Shown: one piece after another, positions 13,106 to 25,033 of the stretch | Numbering within the stretch: the first letter of the stretch is position 1 | How the letters are laid out: every line of letters begins with the position of its first letter | Source of the DNA: Nomia melanderi | Lineage: Eukaryota; Arthropoda; Insecta; Hymenoptera; Halictidae | Direction of reading: 5' to 3' | Assembly (NCBI RefSeq): GCF_051020985.1 | Contig: NC_134999.1 | Span: forward strand, 2,294,001-2,358,000 | Length of the DNA stretch: 64,000 nt | Notes under the pieces: generated by a model | The model's input: the letters and a program-made list of their open reading frames with translations, nothing else | Database searches by the model: none | Told to the model about the DNA's origin: nothing | Made by a program: the position numbers and the translations under genes

Positions 13106-14520
13106 ACGAATATCTCCGAAACTGAAGTCAAGCTCATGTTACACTTGTAAGAAAAAGTTGTTTAAAATGTAAATTTCTACAACAAAAATCATCAAAATCA
13201 GTGAGACATTCGCTAATTCAGAGAAAAATTGTACAGGGTCCAATGCTTGACAAAGCTAGTTTTTGTTCTAACTGTTAATTATCTGCATCACTGACATAAA
13301 AACAAATAAATAATATTGTTCTTAGCAACATATTCTTCCGGCATTATTTTCTTTCGAAAAACATGTATGTATGGTATGCATACATTAGTGACAAAAAAGA
13401 ATTTTTATGTGAATCATTTTGAACGATATTTCAATATTTGTAATGCGACATTGTAGACTATCAAGACAGATTCAATGATCTTGAAGAGACTAAAAAGTTA
13501 AAATTTCTGAAATGTCGAGTAAAATTCATTCATTCAAATTTTCACGCTCACTGTTAGCTGGTTTAATTACTCGTTAATATGTTAAGAAGCCGTTATCACT
13601 AGATCAAATTTAATTTTTCATTGTAACGATTTTAACTTAGGAAATAATTCAAATATCGTTCTGCGTCATTAAGTGCAACTTTAACAATGCCGGATAATGA
13701 AAACGAACAAATTGAAACCGTCTGTTACACAATGAATCATTGAAATGTTGTAAGGAGTGCCACTTATTCATTTATTATCGTGTACATGGAAGTGTTTATC
13801 ACGACGATCAAACTTTTCAATACCCAATAAAATAGACTGATTCATTATTCGAATTTTAGTGTTTAGTACATGGTTCCAGTTGCTGCAGTTGACCTTTCTC
13901 CTCTAAGTTAATTCAAAATTGTGATTTCATAGACCGTTAAATTCATTTTCCTATTAATCACAGTATCTCATTACAAAAAAAATATATTCCTTAATATAGA
14001 AAACGGTATTTTCATCAAGTAGAGTATTTTAGAAATACATTTGGTATATGAAAATTTGTTCTTTTTTATTCACTAGAAATTGATAGTAGACATATCATTA
14101 GCATAATATAATATTTTTTGGTAGACATTTACCGAATTTATATTATTTAACTTCCTGATATTACGCGATAAAATTATAGCAAACTATATTTTCAAAGCCT
14201 GGATAGATGCGAGTAATTGTCTCTATTAATAATACACAATTCATTATTAATTACTGCACCTTCAATTCTGAGTAATCTTTTGAAACTGAATACAGTTGAA
14301 AATTTGATGAATTATTATAGGCTTTTCTTTCTTTACAAATTCTATAAATGAAAACATAAAAACCGTTGTCTATATTGTATGTAAAAAATATATCAATAAT
14401 ACTATTAAATAATCCATAAATGCTAAAATTTGATGTAACTTGAATATTACACCAATAATTTCTGTATCTAGAAACCCTTTTATGATTTGAAATTAACAAT
14501 TTTTATTTTTGGTTTTTTAG
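13106..14520. other. Upstream of the first recognised cort exon
   Basis: A+T-rich, with no convincing promoter or initiating exon. An ATG at 13687 opens 18 codons to a TGA without a good donor. Confidence 0.5.
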
Positions 14521-14742
14521 AGTGATGATGCGAGGTATTCACATACCAATACAGAAACAGCTACTTCCAAAAATATCGCTGAAGTCATCAGGAGATACCC
14601 GCCACCGCTGCCGGAGCAAAACTCCTTTGCAGACAGATTCATAATCCCAAGAAAGAAATGCAATATGGAAGCTGCAAATTATCTTCTTACAAGGAAGGTC
14701 GATGAAGGCTCATCGGACAATAAACTCGATGTTTTTAAAGAA
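14521..14742 (+). CDS. cort: cort-like exon A (first recognisable): C-box region
   Basis: It follows a good acceptor (TTTTGGTTTTTTAG) and ends AAAGAA before the donor GTAAGT, phase 0. It encodes 74 residues: a polar N-terminal part, a proline-rich YPPPLPEQ, then ADRFIIPR, which aligns with the Cdc20-family C-box DR(F/Y)IPxR apart from one shifted residue, and EAANYLL, matching the family's conserved segment after the C-box. The codon just before the exon is TAG, part of the acceptor, so translation cannot begin in this open frame upstream. Confidence 0.85.
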
Positions 14743-17700
14743 GTAAGTAAATAACATTAAATATATGTATTTAAATTATAATTATAATTAAATATAAACA
14801 TTTAATATAAATATTTACATTGAATATACATACGTAAGATAATTTTTTAGCTGAAATACTTTAATTGAAATATTTTTATTAATCTCCGCCCCCTCGCCCT
14901 CTCTTCCTCAACGAAATAAAAAGAAATGTTTCCTTTGGAGCAAACGATATCACAATTTAAAATGTTCTCGTTTCAAACTTGTGATATTTCTAAAGAAACT
15001 AAAAAATTCCTTAATTTCTAGATGCTTGTATAGTTAGATTATATCTTCTAATCTAATTTTAAATTTTTAGACTTGTGTAAATTATTTTGCAATTAAATAT
15101 TATCTATTATATATATAATATTTTTATAATATATAATATTTATAAAGAAATAGGTATTCTTTTGTTTTTGTTGAAAACCAAAAATTAAAGTTCAACAGCT
15201 AATTTTGTTTTTAAAAGTAATTCATCTGTTCACCAAGTTTAAAGTCTTTTGTTGTTTCTATACTATCTGTTAATGAGTTTATTATTGTCAATACAATTAA
15301 CGCTATCACTGTTTTTATACAACGTTTTCAGTATATTAAAAGGAATATAGTTATCGATAACTTGAAGGATAACAATGATTGTACAAAAAGTATGTTAAAT
15401 TTCAACAAACTATCATATTACTATAGGAAATCAAACAAAAGTGTCCAAATTTACACAATCCCAATCCTTTTCATTTTAAACTCCAGCCACTATAAAAATT
15501 TCATTTCCCGGTAGTCTATATGTACAGATGACTTTTTTAAACCATCGAATTTCAATGGTGAAACGTCATAAATGATTGATGATTGATGAACGGCTTCATA
15601 GATTTCTGAAAATTGTCAGTTATTAGAAGAGAGTTTTAATTACAAGGAGAATGTCAGAAGCGAATTGAACAGTAGTTGGATTAACGTTCATGCGTGAAGT
15701 ACCAAATTAGCATAAAGGCCGTCCGGATGTGGGCGCCAGGTATCTTGTTCGTGTTTATCGATGAAGGCATGTAATCTTCGATAATCGATAGCGATAAGAT
15801 CGAGATCATGGCGGCGAAGTGGTTTACCATGCAGAAATTACTGTTCTTACAAAGCTGCTGCGGAAGCAGTAGGTCTTCCACAATAAGAAAGAATTTACGT
15901 GATTGCGTTGAGCTATGATTCATCAGGTTGTTATGATTTCAGACAAGATTTATGGAAGATCGTTTAGGGAATACATGTTTATTAATAAGTGTGGTGTCAA
16001 GAACAACTCGTATAAAAAATGACTAAGGTAGTCTCGGCTATACCTAGTTGGTCGGTGATCGAGAAGGTTCTGCTTTTCCGGGAAGAAACCTTCCCTTAAA
16101 TTTCCTCGGTGAAGGAGTAGTGATGGGGGTGAAAAGCGCCGATTGGTTCGTTTGGATTTTTTTGGAATCGGTGAAAGGAAGGCAGTCGGTTTATTTCATT
16201 GGTTAAGGGTTGACAAGTCTTGCGAGGTAACCGCCTCCAATCTAACGGTTGTCCCCAGGTATTGCTTAAAGCCATATACTTTCACTCAAATCATATCTTA
16301 CTCGAAGTGAATTATATTATTTGTTCGCGCGCTGATACATTTTGTCATTCTTCCAAGCAACTTCTGAAACATGACCTACATATTCGCCGGTTAATTCCGC
16401 AAAACGGAAAATAACAAATGGTAATTTAATAATATACACTGATTTTTCAAATTTTCTTTTAAATGGAAAATCAAATAAATATTACAGAACGTATTTTATT
16501 ATATTATTATAGTTGCAGCTTTAATCTAACGAACATATGTAATGTATAAAATTCATACTATATCCTTCATATAATCATTATTATTATTGTACTTTTCGCA
16601 TGGTCAAAAGAATTTTTCTTATTTCGTGGTGCTAAACCCGATAATAAGGAGATGTATTAAAAGTATAAAAACGTCACTCCAATTGCTTAGCGCAATTACT
16701 ACAGGTTGACTGAGGAGGGGGGGGACTACAGTTATTCTAGATATGTTTGCTCACGAGATTTTAAATGTCATACTGTAAATGTGACAATAGGCTAGTCAAC
16801 GGAGTAGCGAACAAGCATGGGTACTTGAAATAAAACGCTTGTTATTGGTAATGCCTGACAGACTCTCTTGGAGCAGAACACTGAAAATCGGTGGTGCCTG
16901 ATAGACATACTTCGAGTGATAACGGTTAAATAACAATAACGTCTGAGAATTGGAGAACAATAGATTCAACTTTTAAGCTGATAATTCCCTTTCGAATTCA
17001 CTTTGTTCACCATTTCTACACTTTTCCGCTATACGTGTAATATACAGAGTGTCTTAAACTGAAACAGTCAAACAGTGAGAATTTAATCTATGGACGAGAA
17101 AAGAAAGAAATTTTATATAAAGTTCGTCAGCAAATATTGTACTGCTTCGGTAATCCATAAACCAGAATATAAGTAAATCGAAATTTCAATAAACGAACTC
17201 TTGTAATTTTTATAAGAAAATTATGAGTAGTCTGTTTCCTACTAGGTAGTTCTAATGTTAACCCTTTGTGGTCAGAATTAATTTTTGACTTTTATCAATT
17301 CATTATATACCTAAAACCTTTGTGTCAGTTTTAATAAAGCTATAAGCAGGATGAAGTATAACATAAACTGAAAAACAATTAAAGATCTTTATTGATTTCT
17401 TTTAATATAAATTAATTAATTGGCATGCAGAAATAATGAAAATAATTATAATTCTTAAATTTAAAAACTAAAGTAAAGGGTTAAACAGAGAACGCTGTGA
17501 TCTGGTAATCAAACGGTTAAGTCTGGGACACTTTGTATAACAGTCACGAAACTTATGTATAGACCAAAATAACAGGACACGACCAGCTGTAAAATATCTC
17601 GACGCTAATAGATGCGTATAAAACATTCGTAATACACCTTTTGTATTTGTTAACCTTTAACCTTCTTATTCAACTAACTTTAAGGAATTCATACAAAATT

Positions 17701-20700
17701 GTACATCTACGTTTGAAAATAGCTCCTTATGACTGTCGCAAATAAGATTGTAGCAAATAAGGCGTACAGTAAGGTGTCGACCACACAGGCGTTCCAATTG
17801 CGAGTCCAGGCAACTAAACTTTATTTTGTCCGCCACTAGATAAAAACGCTGAACGTGAAATGGCGGAAGGAGGCTATGCATCGCGCGATAGAGAGGGCGA
17901 ATATTATACCAGGGCTAGGGCAGAAGCAAGTACTTTACAATCGCTCAGCATCGGAGAACAAGTTACCCGGAATCCTAGCAACGCAACCTAAAGCATTGTG
18001 GAGCGAAGGAGATTTCAGAGATGAAATGTGGAGATCAACGCCTCGAAATCAACCTTTAATATCTCAGGCGGGCTCGATATTAGATATTCTTGACGTTCAA
18101 CGACGTTCACGTAAGGATTTGAAGATTAACTATGAGCAACTATTAGATCGGCAACTAAGTTCGCGACTTATTGCTTGGTGGTGATTTAGGGGTGTGATTT
18201 ACAAAAAAAAAGTTAAAATAATTGGAGAAAGCATTGTTTTTATTGTTAAAACTGTTCCTGAGCGTGGTATACTTCGGAAGATTATTTTTGACACTATTAT
18301 TTTCTTTAGCAACATATGATATATTTGAGAAATATGTAATAAATTTTCTTCAGGGTACTCCTTTTTATAGAATTTCTTCAATGTACCTCCACTTATACGA
18401 ACTCGTTAGGAGACAGAATGTTCACATAATTAAGCTGTTCATGTAATAGGAGTCCATTAATTTTCTCCTACTACTTGTGATTTTTCGTTCGAATAACCAG
18501 TGTTCGTGTTCATATAACTGGATTTAATGATACTTTTACTTCATTCTATGGATTATAGCGATTTTAAGTTTTATATGATCGTAGATGATTTGTGAAGGCA
18601 GTCATTTTATAAAGTCTAGTGAATTAACGCGTTTGCGACTGCCGACGTAAAATCTCCTATTCAACTGTAAAGTTCAGTAGAATGCCATCTGATTACATAT
18701 TAAGACTAATGACTAAAATTAACTTCTATTCGATTAGAAAATATCCGTAATTATTAATTAGGACTCATTATAAATAATATCGTAATAATAATAAGTAATC
18801 AGATTATATTTTACCCATCTCTTTAGTGATCTTATCCGGAAATATAACGAATCTAGTCAGTTGTACTTGAAAGAAATATTGTTTATTATTTTTTTAATAA
18901 ACAATGTCTATCAAGTAAGATCTCACAACTCTGCTCGAAGCGATAACTTTGACAACGCATTTACAAATTATCGAGACCGAAAGCTGGCACATATCAGTAA
19001 ATATTTTCAATTTCATTTTAATTATTTTAAAGTCTTACTAATCCTCTGCCAACGAACTTCAGCTTCTAATTTACGACTATAGTGGTATATAAGAATAATA
19101 AAAATATATTTTAAAAAACGCCAATTATCATGTGCATGTATAAAATCTATATCCAATGTATAATATTTGTTGTTTAAGAGATCGGTAAAATAGTAAGTAA
19201 CACTAATGATATCTAATAAAACATAAAGTTGTTGGAGCAGATGAAAACAGCAAATAATTTTAAAAACATGATAACGCGAGAAGTCAATCAGAAATCTTAG
19301 ACCAGAATATAAAATAACGAAATTCAGATTTGATTTTCAATAGTTCCAAGGTTCATCGTTCGAATGTTGATAAACTCATTTGTCGAATTAAAATATGTTT
19401 CTTAGTAACGTTATTAACGATAATAGAAAAATCATCAGGATACATTTTACTTTACTTTTACCGTGCTATCTGTATATGACCTTTAAAATTTTGAAACATA
19501 TTTCTGTATCATTAAAAACAAAAGAAATACTTGTATCTTTGTGTTTTAGTGATGCACTGTATGTACAAAAATAGGGATCATTAAATGGAGGTAATAATTA
19601 ATGATGCTAATAAGTTCAATTTAGAAGAAATAATTTTTAGAAAGCTGTACAGAAAGTAGTGAATAATATATAAAATTGTTAAGTCGTTGCTTAATTTTGA
19701 CAGGCATCAGTCGTTATTTAATTGATTGGAGTTCGAAGGATATGATCGCAGAGGCGATACGAGATAAAGTATCCATCTTCAAATCCACCATGCCACAACT
19801 AGGTTCATCCTTGAAAACTATGGACGGAGCTGATGTTTCTTCACTAAAATGGAACAATGCCGGTCAGGTCCAGTTTATTAATTATTCAGTTAAAATTAAC
19901 AATAACAGTCTTAAATCCTGAGTATTAGTACATTTATCATCAAACCCATAGCCCATCGAACTTTGTTTTTGTTTCACTATGAGACAAGATTAAGTTAAAA
20001 TGAGTAACCAGGAGAAAATTATAACAAAACACTCCAAAAATAGAATGAGCCGTGTCTATAAATAAATTAACTTATTTATTTCTTAATATAGAGCCAAAAA
20101 TCTCGAAGAACCAATAACCCTATAATTAACCCCTTGCCTTATAAGAACGTGTCAGACTCGTGGTAAAGATGTTAAAAAGAATTTACTCGATTCTTTTGAG
20201 TTCAAATTAAATATTATACTTCTATTATTAATGATTACCGCAGAGGAAACATGATCATAGAATATGCTTAGAATTTTTCTGTTTTTCTTAATAAGTTATT
20301 AATGACAATGTACATAGTTGTATCGATCGTGGTTGGGAAATAAATCACAGACCATGGGATTAAAATTCCACGAACGATTTTCGTACCAGCAAAAGTTTTT
20401 CGCGAGTATTTCGGAAAATAAATCCTTTCTTAAGCAACATATACAGGAAAGAGTTGTTTCAAATCATACCCCCAGTAAGGTATTTAAAAATTATCAATAT
20501 CGGTCAGATCTGAGATAAAGTTCTCGTTAAACTGATGTAGGTGACCGATTAGCCGTATGTACACTGTCGTCTACAGTTAAACTATACGACGGACAGAATA
20601 ATCAAATTGTCTGGACCGCAACACATAATCAAATAACTCCGTTCATCATAACGAATCGCCTTTCCTGCATCTGCTGGTCGCACGATGATCAATTAATTGC

Positions 20701-23700
20701 AGTGTAAGTATCTATTGTAAATAATTTGGAAAGGTTGGATAAAGATAAGTAACTTATTCTTTGTATTTATAATGGAAGACGTATTCGAAGTAGATGCGTA
20801 TGTTGAATAATAAGAGTATGTGTCAGAAATGTGCAAACACCAGTAATAAGATCAAGTATTTACAAGATAACCTCAAGCTGTTTAGTACTACACTCACTGA
20901 AATGTAATTTGAGAGATGAAAATTTCGTGCGCATGTAGATAATAATAAAATAAACCGATATTAATAGCATTTGTTTAATTAGTAAGTATGCCATCGAGTC
21001 GGAACCAACTAAAACTATCTGCTTAAGACTTACAATTATGAAAATATTATAAATAATATTTTATATAATATATAATATAATAATAATCCATTATTTACCA
21101 TTTTTAACATATCATTAATTAATTAAGTACATCATCAAGAATTAGATATTAATGAAACTTTGTATCTATTTTAGGATTATTTTTAATATCATTATTTCTT
21201 GTAAATATAGTGGTTGTAAAATAATTAGGAATTTAAAAGCAGATTAATTTTATCTAGAGATATTTTTGAAATTTGTTTATTCTTTGTTCAAAACTATTAA
21301 AGTTTTTGTCTTAACAATATACGTTCGAATATTATTTAAAGTTAAAATGTCTTCAGTTACTTCATCGAATACATTTTTTACTTCATTCATAATCGATACC
21401 TGTTGATTTTCTAGTGTTCAATATGAATTCGAAATCCGTAGAATCTTATTTATACGTCCCGATCGTTAATTCAAATGCTGTTCTTTAAATAAAGTTATAA
21501 TTGAAGACTCCAATTCCATTTCAAACATTGTACGCTGGCTAAATATCAGCTACTAAAAGCTTAAACATCGGTCATTATATCGATATATTTTTGAACATCC
21601 ATCAAACCACAAGTTTTAATTTATGAAAAAGAACAACGAATGACATTTTTTAATTTTATTTAGCTTTTATATTGTGCATACATATCTAAAATATCGCAAT
21701 AATGAAAGGCCTGCGGTTACACGATAGGCTAAAAAATTCCGCAACTACATAGAACTGACGTTCAAGTTGTTAAGTAACTAATTAAGTTAAACTATACCCT
21801 AGGTTCATTCGTCCGGCATTTGACAAATACACATTTCATTTTTTTATTTTATTGCGCACAAAACTAGAGATTTTTTAAACTAAATTCCACAGTTAACAAA
21901 TTAACACACAAAATGTATCATATCACAAATGATTTATGACTATTTATAAAATTAAGACTGTATTGCTAGTATATTTTGCAGCATTAACATTACTTTCAAT
22001 CTCATAATATTAAATCAGGGAATGCGAACTGATTCGCGGTGATTTTTACAGAGGTTCCGCAACAATAATCAGAATTTACTCAGCGAAAACAGGCCAGGTA
22101 ATTAATTCGATAGAGGCACACAATGGAATAATATTAACGATTACCATTTCATCAAATGATTGTTACCTCGTATCATCTTCGGCGGATAAAAAAATAAGCA
22201 TCTTTAAGTGGCCAAAACTGTTGCATTATATGGATATTGAATACAGTGATCCTGCTACTGTAAGTTGAAACTTTATATAAACAAGTAATGACATTGATTC
22301 CATATGTACTTCGTTCCACTATAATTTTAGACGAATTATACATTTATACTAGGCCGTAGGAGAAGCAGGAATAACCGACAAATGTTCTGATAAACTTTAT
22401 ATACAAGTAATTTCATGAATTGTTTAACAGATTTATGGATATTTACTCAACAGTTTGTTATATCGTCCTTAGAAAAATTGATGTACGTTCATTTAGATCT
22501 TAGAAATTAGATGATTAAAAGTAAACATGTAGGATACATATTTGTGTAACTGTATCAATCATAATCGATCCAAACATTTCCGAAATAATGTTTATAAAAT
22601 TCAATATGAGTCAAATTGATTCGTTCAGTAAATCGAGTGTTATATATCCATATTACAATGTTGTAGTTTTGAAATGTATTAAAGTATTTAAAGAAATCTG
22701 TAAAATGTGTTCAGGTTTTCTCATGATTGTACATAATGAAAATCACTCGTGGTATAGTAATATGACCTCTGAAAACTCCATTATTATATAAATAATAATA
22801 GTTTCATTTTTAACTTATACGTACTAACCTAATTATGAGGACCTAGTAAGTGCACATTACGTAAAAAAGAAATATTGTAAAATTTCTGTAGACACAAAGA
22901 AATTTGATTGATTGATTTATTTTTAATCTTAAAATACTTCTAAAAATGATTTATTTTATAACTTTGGTAAGGGCACATATTACACTCATTTCCACAAGAT
23001 CTCTAAAAATGACTTATTTTTGTGATACATAACAAACTCAATTAAATTGGCTTTCCTTTTACTTTCACCTTTGACCCCGAGTTTTATATTTCTCTCTAAA
23101 ATTTGATTGGTAACTTGCTTCAGTTATCTGCGTAAAATGTAGGTAAACGAATAAAATTATTTCTGACAAAATTACCATCTTTTCTTCTATGATTTCATCG
23201 CATTAAACATATGTATATTTCAGGCGGTAGCTTGGCACCCATACGACGGCAACTTGTTATGCATAGGCGGTGGCTGGTCTGATGCTTCGCTGTCGCTCTG
23301 GAACATGAGCACGCGAAACGTACAAAGCTATCGTCTTGTTGATTTTTTCGGTGCCGTGGAAAACTTGGCTTGGAACAAACGTAGCGGAGAACTGGTTGTT
23401 CATTGGGCATATTGGGAAAATGACATTGAGTATAATGTCGTGCCCGTCCTAGGGAGCCTCGACCGTATTGTCGATATGGTACCCATGAAAAAGGATCTGC
23501 AGGTCATTTCTCTCGTGTGGAATGCTGACCACACGCAATTAGGTATGTGAAAATTATTTCTCTTTATTATCTTGATGAAGGAAAGAACGAGGATGCTACT
23601 AGTTTGTAAAAATTTAGAAAATCACATCAACAATATTTATCCAGTTAACTGCATTATACATGTCATCTTAAAGCTTAAAATGATACTAATTTTTCCAACG

Positions 23701-24602
23701 AAGAATTACTTATTTTTTCAGATAGTCATGTAATTTTTCTTCGGTTTACTTTGGTTTTTCATTCATATATACCCTAGGTACATCATACGTCCTGTGTTTG
23801 ACGAGTACACACTTCATTGTTTTATTTTATTACGCGAAAAACGAGAGATTTTTCAAACTAAATTCCACAGTTAACAGGTTATACGGAATTTTTATTATAA
23901 GGAACATCGCGTAACTCGAATGTGGTTTTCACCTACTTTATATTTTACATTTTATAGCATTTTGCATATTTGTACACTAACTTGAGGGACGGAGTAAACA
24001 TTCGATGTATTCTACATAATGAACACATGTATAGTAGCCCAGAAAAGTATTTAAAATCGATATATAGTTAAAAATAATATATATGTTAAAATAATAAATA
24101 TATTAAATATAATTCAAATAATATAAAATAATTTGAAAGATACGTAAATAATTCTTCTGTCGTCTAATGACCCTTTTTTCTCAAATTTTTGAAACTAATA
24201 AATATCAATTAATTATTAAAAATTTATCAATGTTACTGTATTTGAAAAATCAGGTGTACGTTAAAGAAATTCTTAACTAACTTTCGCGGAAAAATGGAAA
24301 AAATCATTAGTGCGGAATTTTAAAAATTTATTACTTGATGTTATAACTTGAATTATTAAAGTGAAATTAAATAAAATGAATAAAAACTTTAAAAATTAGA
24401 AATACATTTAAGTTATGGTGATAGCGTATTAACGATACGATTAACTTTAGGTGTTTATACTGGGGAGTGTTTCTATGTGTGGAACTTCTTCGGTGACGAA
24501 TATCAGTACCGTCAAAGTGGCCGAGAACAAAAAAAAACGAAGGAAATGAAGAAGAGGCTGGGAGTCAAAACTTTAAACAACATCCACCGTTTCGTGCGTT
24601 AG
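14521..24602 (+). CDS. cort: Cdc20/Fizzy-family APC/C activator, probably cortex (7 exons; 5' end missing)
   Basis: Join 14521-14742, 17840-18110, 19704-19862, 20541-20703, 22052-22259, 23224-23542 and 24451-24602. This gives 1494 nt, 497 residues plus TAG, with every junction in frame and GT-AG. Seen: a C-box-like ADRFIIPR at residues 37-44, then MEAANYLLT; KVLYNR in exon 2; an ILD...YLIDWSS block leading into the propeller; WD40 strands through exons 3-7, including GGGWSDASLSLWN; and C-terminal Val-Arg. Known of the family: C-box and Ile-Arg tail dock Cdc20/Cdh1 proteins on the anaphase-promoting complex, and the WD40 domain recruits substrates for ubiquitination. The divergent C-box and propeller resemble the insect female-meiosis activator cortex more than the highly conserved fizzy or fizzy-related; that choice is inference. 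The family call is near certain, the symbol moderate. TAG lies in frame directly before exon 14521, so an upstream exon must supply the start. Confidence 0.85.
16420..16650 (+). repeat. Dispersed repeat R-B, copy 2 (cort intron 1)
   Basis: A diverged partner of 1325-1545. The 1266-1631 terminal repeats are not visible here, so this is an end-truncated copy or only the internal part. Confidence 0.5.
17041..17539. mobile_element. TA-flanked MITE with nested insertion, in cort intron 1
   Basis: The left end TATACAGAGTGTCTTAAAC matches the reverse complement of the right end (TATACAAAGTGTCCCAGAC) at 15 of 19 positions. The TATA termini are compatible with a TA target-site duplication of the Tc1/mariner type. 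It has no coding capacity. A TTAA-flanked element lies inside (17258-17484). Confidence 0.6.
17258..17484. mobile_element. TTAA-flanked MITE (piggyBac-like), nested
   Basis: The left terminus TTAACCCTTTG is mirrored by AAAGGGTTAA on the right, both ending in TTAA. The element is 227 bp, A+T-rich and without an ORF. TTAA target sites with CCC starts are typical of piggyBac-derived non-autonomous elements. Immediately left of it, GGTAGTTCTAATGTTAA looks like the end of a member of the second TTAA family. Confidence 0.6.
17840..18110 (+). CDS. cort: cort-like exon B: linker and start of propeller
   Basis: The acceptor is CCACTAG before ATA AAA ACG, phase 0. The donor is TTCAC|GTAAGG, phase 1. 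It encodes about 90 residues, with KQVLYNR corresponding to the family's KVLYSQ segment and SILDILDV to its RILDAP segment. The open frame runs on into the intron to 18184, but only the GTAAGG donor joins the next exon in frame to give SRISRYLIDWSS. The visible ATGs are internal. A second frame starting at ATG 17859 is a shadow. Confidence 0.83.
19704..19862 (+). CDS. cort: cort-like exon C: YLIDWSS block and first WD40 repeat
   Basis: The acceptor is TTTTGACAG, the donor GCCG|GTCAGG, phase 1 at both ends. It encodes RYLIDWSSKDMIAEAI, the counterpart of the Cdc20 sequence YLNLVDWSS that opens the propeller, and then DVSSLKWNN, the first WD40 strand. The donor is slightly non-ideal (GTCAGG), but the joint WNNAGDRLAVC reads as a normal WD40 segment. 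Confidence 0.85.
20541..20703 (+). CDS. cort: cort-like exon D: WD40 repeats 1-2
   Basis: The acceptor is TGATGTAG, the donor GCAGT|GTAAGT, phase 1 in and phase 2 out. It encodes DRLAVCTLSSTVKLYD, then a loop and CICWSHDDQLIAV, typical alternating WD40 beta strands. The codon split across the next intron gives Val. Confidence 0.86.
21791..21897 (+). repeat. Dispersed repeat R-A, copy in cort intron 4
   Basis: It carries ACTATACCCTAGGT, TTTTATTTTATTGCGC and ACTAAATTCCACAGTTAAC, which recur in the same order at 23661-23878, partly at 4187-4400, and inverted at 45944-46040. The family is unknown. It is probably an A+T-rich non-autonomous element. Confidence 0.6.
22052..22259 (+). CDS. cort: cort-like exon E: WD40 repeats 2-4
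   Basis: The acceptor is TTTTTACAG, the donor GCTACT|GTAAGT, phase 2 in and phase 0 out. It encodes GSATIIRIYSAKTG and YLVSSSADKKISIFKW, two repeat ends of the type S-x-D-x-x-I-x-I-x-x-W. This is the interior of the propeller. Confidence 0.87.
23224..23542 (+). CDS. cort: cort-like exon F: WD40 repeats 4-6
   Basis: The acceptor is ATATTTCAG, the donor TTAG|GTATGT, phase 0 in and phase 1 out. It encodes AVAWHPYDGNLLCIGGG followed by SDASLSLWN, which matches the most conserved Cdc20-family blade (AxxWxPW...LATGGG..D..IxxWN). Further strands follow (VENLAWNKRSGELVVHW, ISLVWNADHTQL). This is the most diagnostic exon for the family. Confidence 0.9.
23661..23878 (+). repeat. Dispersed repeat R-A, copy in cort intron 6
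   Basis: This is the longest clear copy, beginning TGTCATCTTAAAGCTTAAAA and ending AAATTCCACAGTTAACAGG. It shares both ends with the copy at 4187-4400 and the right half with 21791-21897. Confidence 0.6.
24451..24602 (+). CDS. cort: cort-like terminal exon: last WD40 strand and VR tail
   Basis: The acceptor is TTAACTTTAG, phase 1, and the stop TAG is at 24600-24602. It encodes VYTGECFYVWNFFGDE, the last propeller strand, then a lysine/arginine-rich tail ending in FVR. Cdc20-family activators end in Ile-Arg, which binds the APC/C. Val-Arg here is a conservative variant and supports this as the true C terminus. Confidence 0.86.
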
Positions 24603-25033
24603 ACTCATAGCAAATTATTGAATAATTTTGAATGAAGTTATAAAGTTAAAATTTTTTTAGACATATTTATTTGTAAATATTCTATTTCGTAATTTGTTCT
24701 GTTGATATTTCTATGTATTTATTTATTTATTTATTTTGTTTATTGATTTATCTATCTGTTCACTTATTTGTTGCAATACTTATTTGTCAAATGTGTTCTT
24801 AATAATTATATTGTATTAATATGTATGTCAACCGCGATGTATTGGATATGGAAATTCAATGCTAGAAAAAACGTCAATTGTTCCTCTTTTAATAACTTGT
24901 TATTATAAAATCATGGTTTTATAGAAACTATTAAAAGAATGTTATTATGGTCTTTATTCTATGTATCATTTTTTCCTATCATAACTTCAATCATGAACGT
25001 GAAAGTCTTCGTTTCTGTCTTCACTGTATAAAG
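24603..25033 (+). other. Downstream of the cort-like gene, presumed 3' UTR and flank
   Basis: A+T-rich, with a short TATT/TATTT repeat run near 24716-24740. No clean AATAAA polyadenylation signal was picked out close to the stop. A weaker TATAAA-like TTATTATAAAATC lies near 24900. There is no ORF. Confidence 0.5.

Larger units (their letters stand above)
14743..17839 (+). other. Intron 1 of the cort-like gene
   Basis: This intron of about 3.1 kb holds no exon that I can fit. It contains a MITE at 17041-17539 with another TTAA element inserted in it, and a diverged copy of the repeat at 1325-1545 (here 16420-16650). A G+C-richer patch at 16040-16260 has several GAA/TTC blocks but no clear gene. 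Confidence 0.75.

Noticed and set aside
13687..13743. ATG at 13687 as the start exon of the cort-like gene
   Set aside because: It closes after 18 codons with TGA and has no convincing GT donor in the right place.
16060..16110. Heat-shock-element-like GAA/TTC blocks
   Set aside because: The blocks are not regularly spaced every five bases and no gene start is nearby.
18111..18184. Open extension of cort exon B
   Set aside because: The good donor GTAAGG at 18111 gives an in-frame joint to the conserved YLIDWSS exon. The extension has no family similarity.
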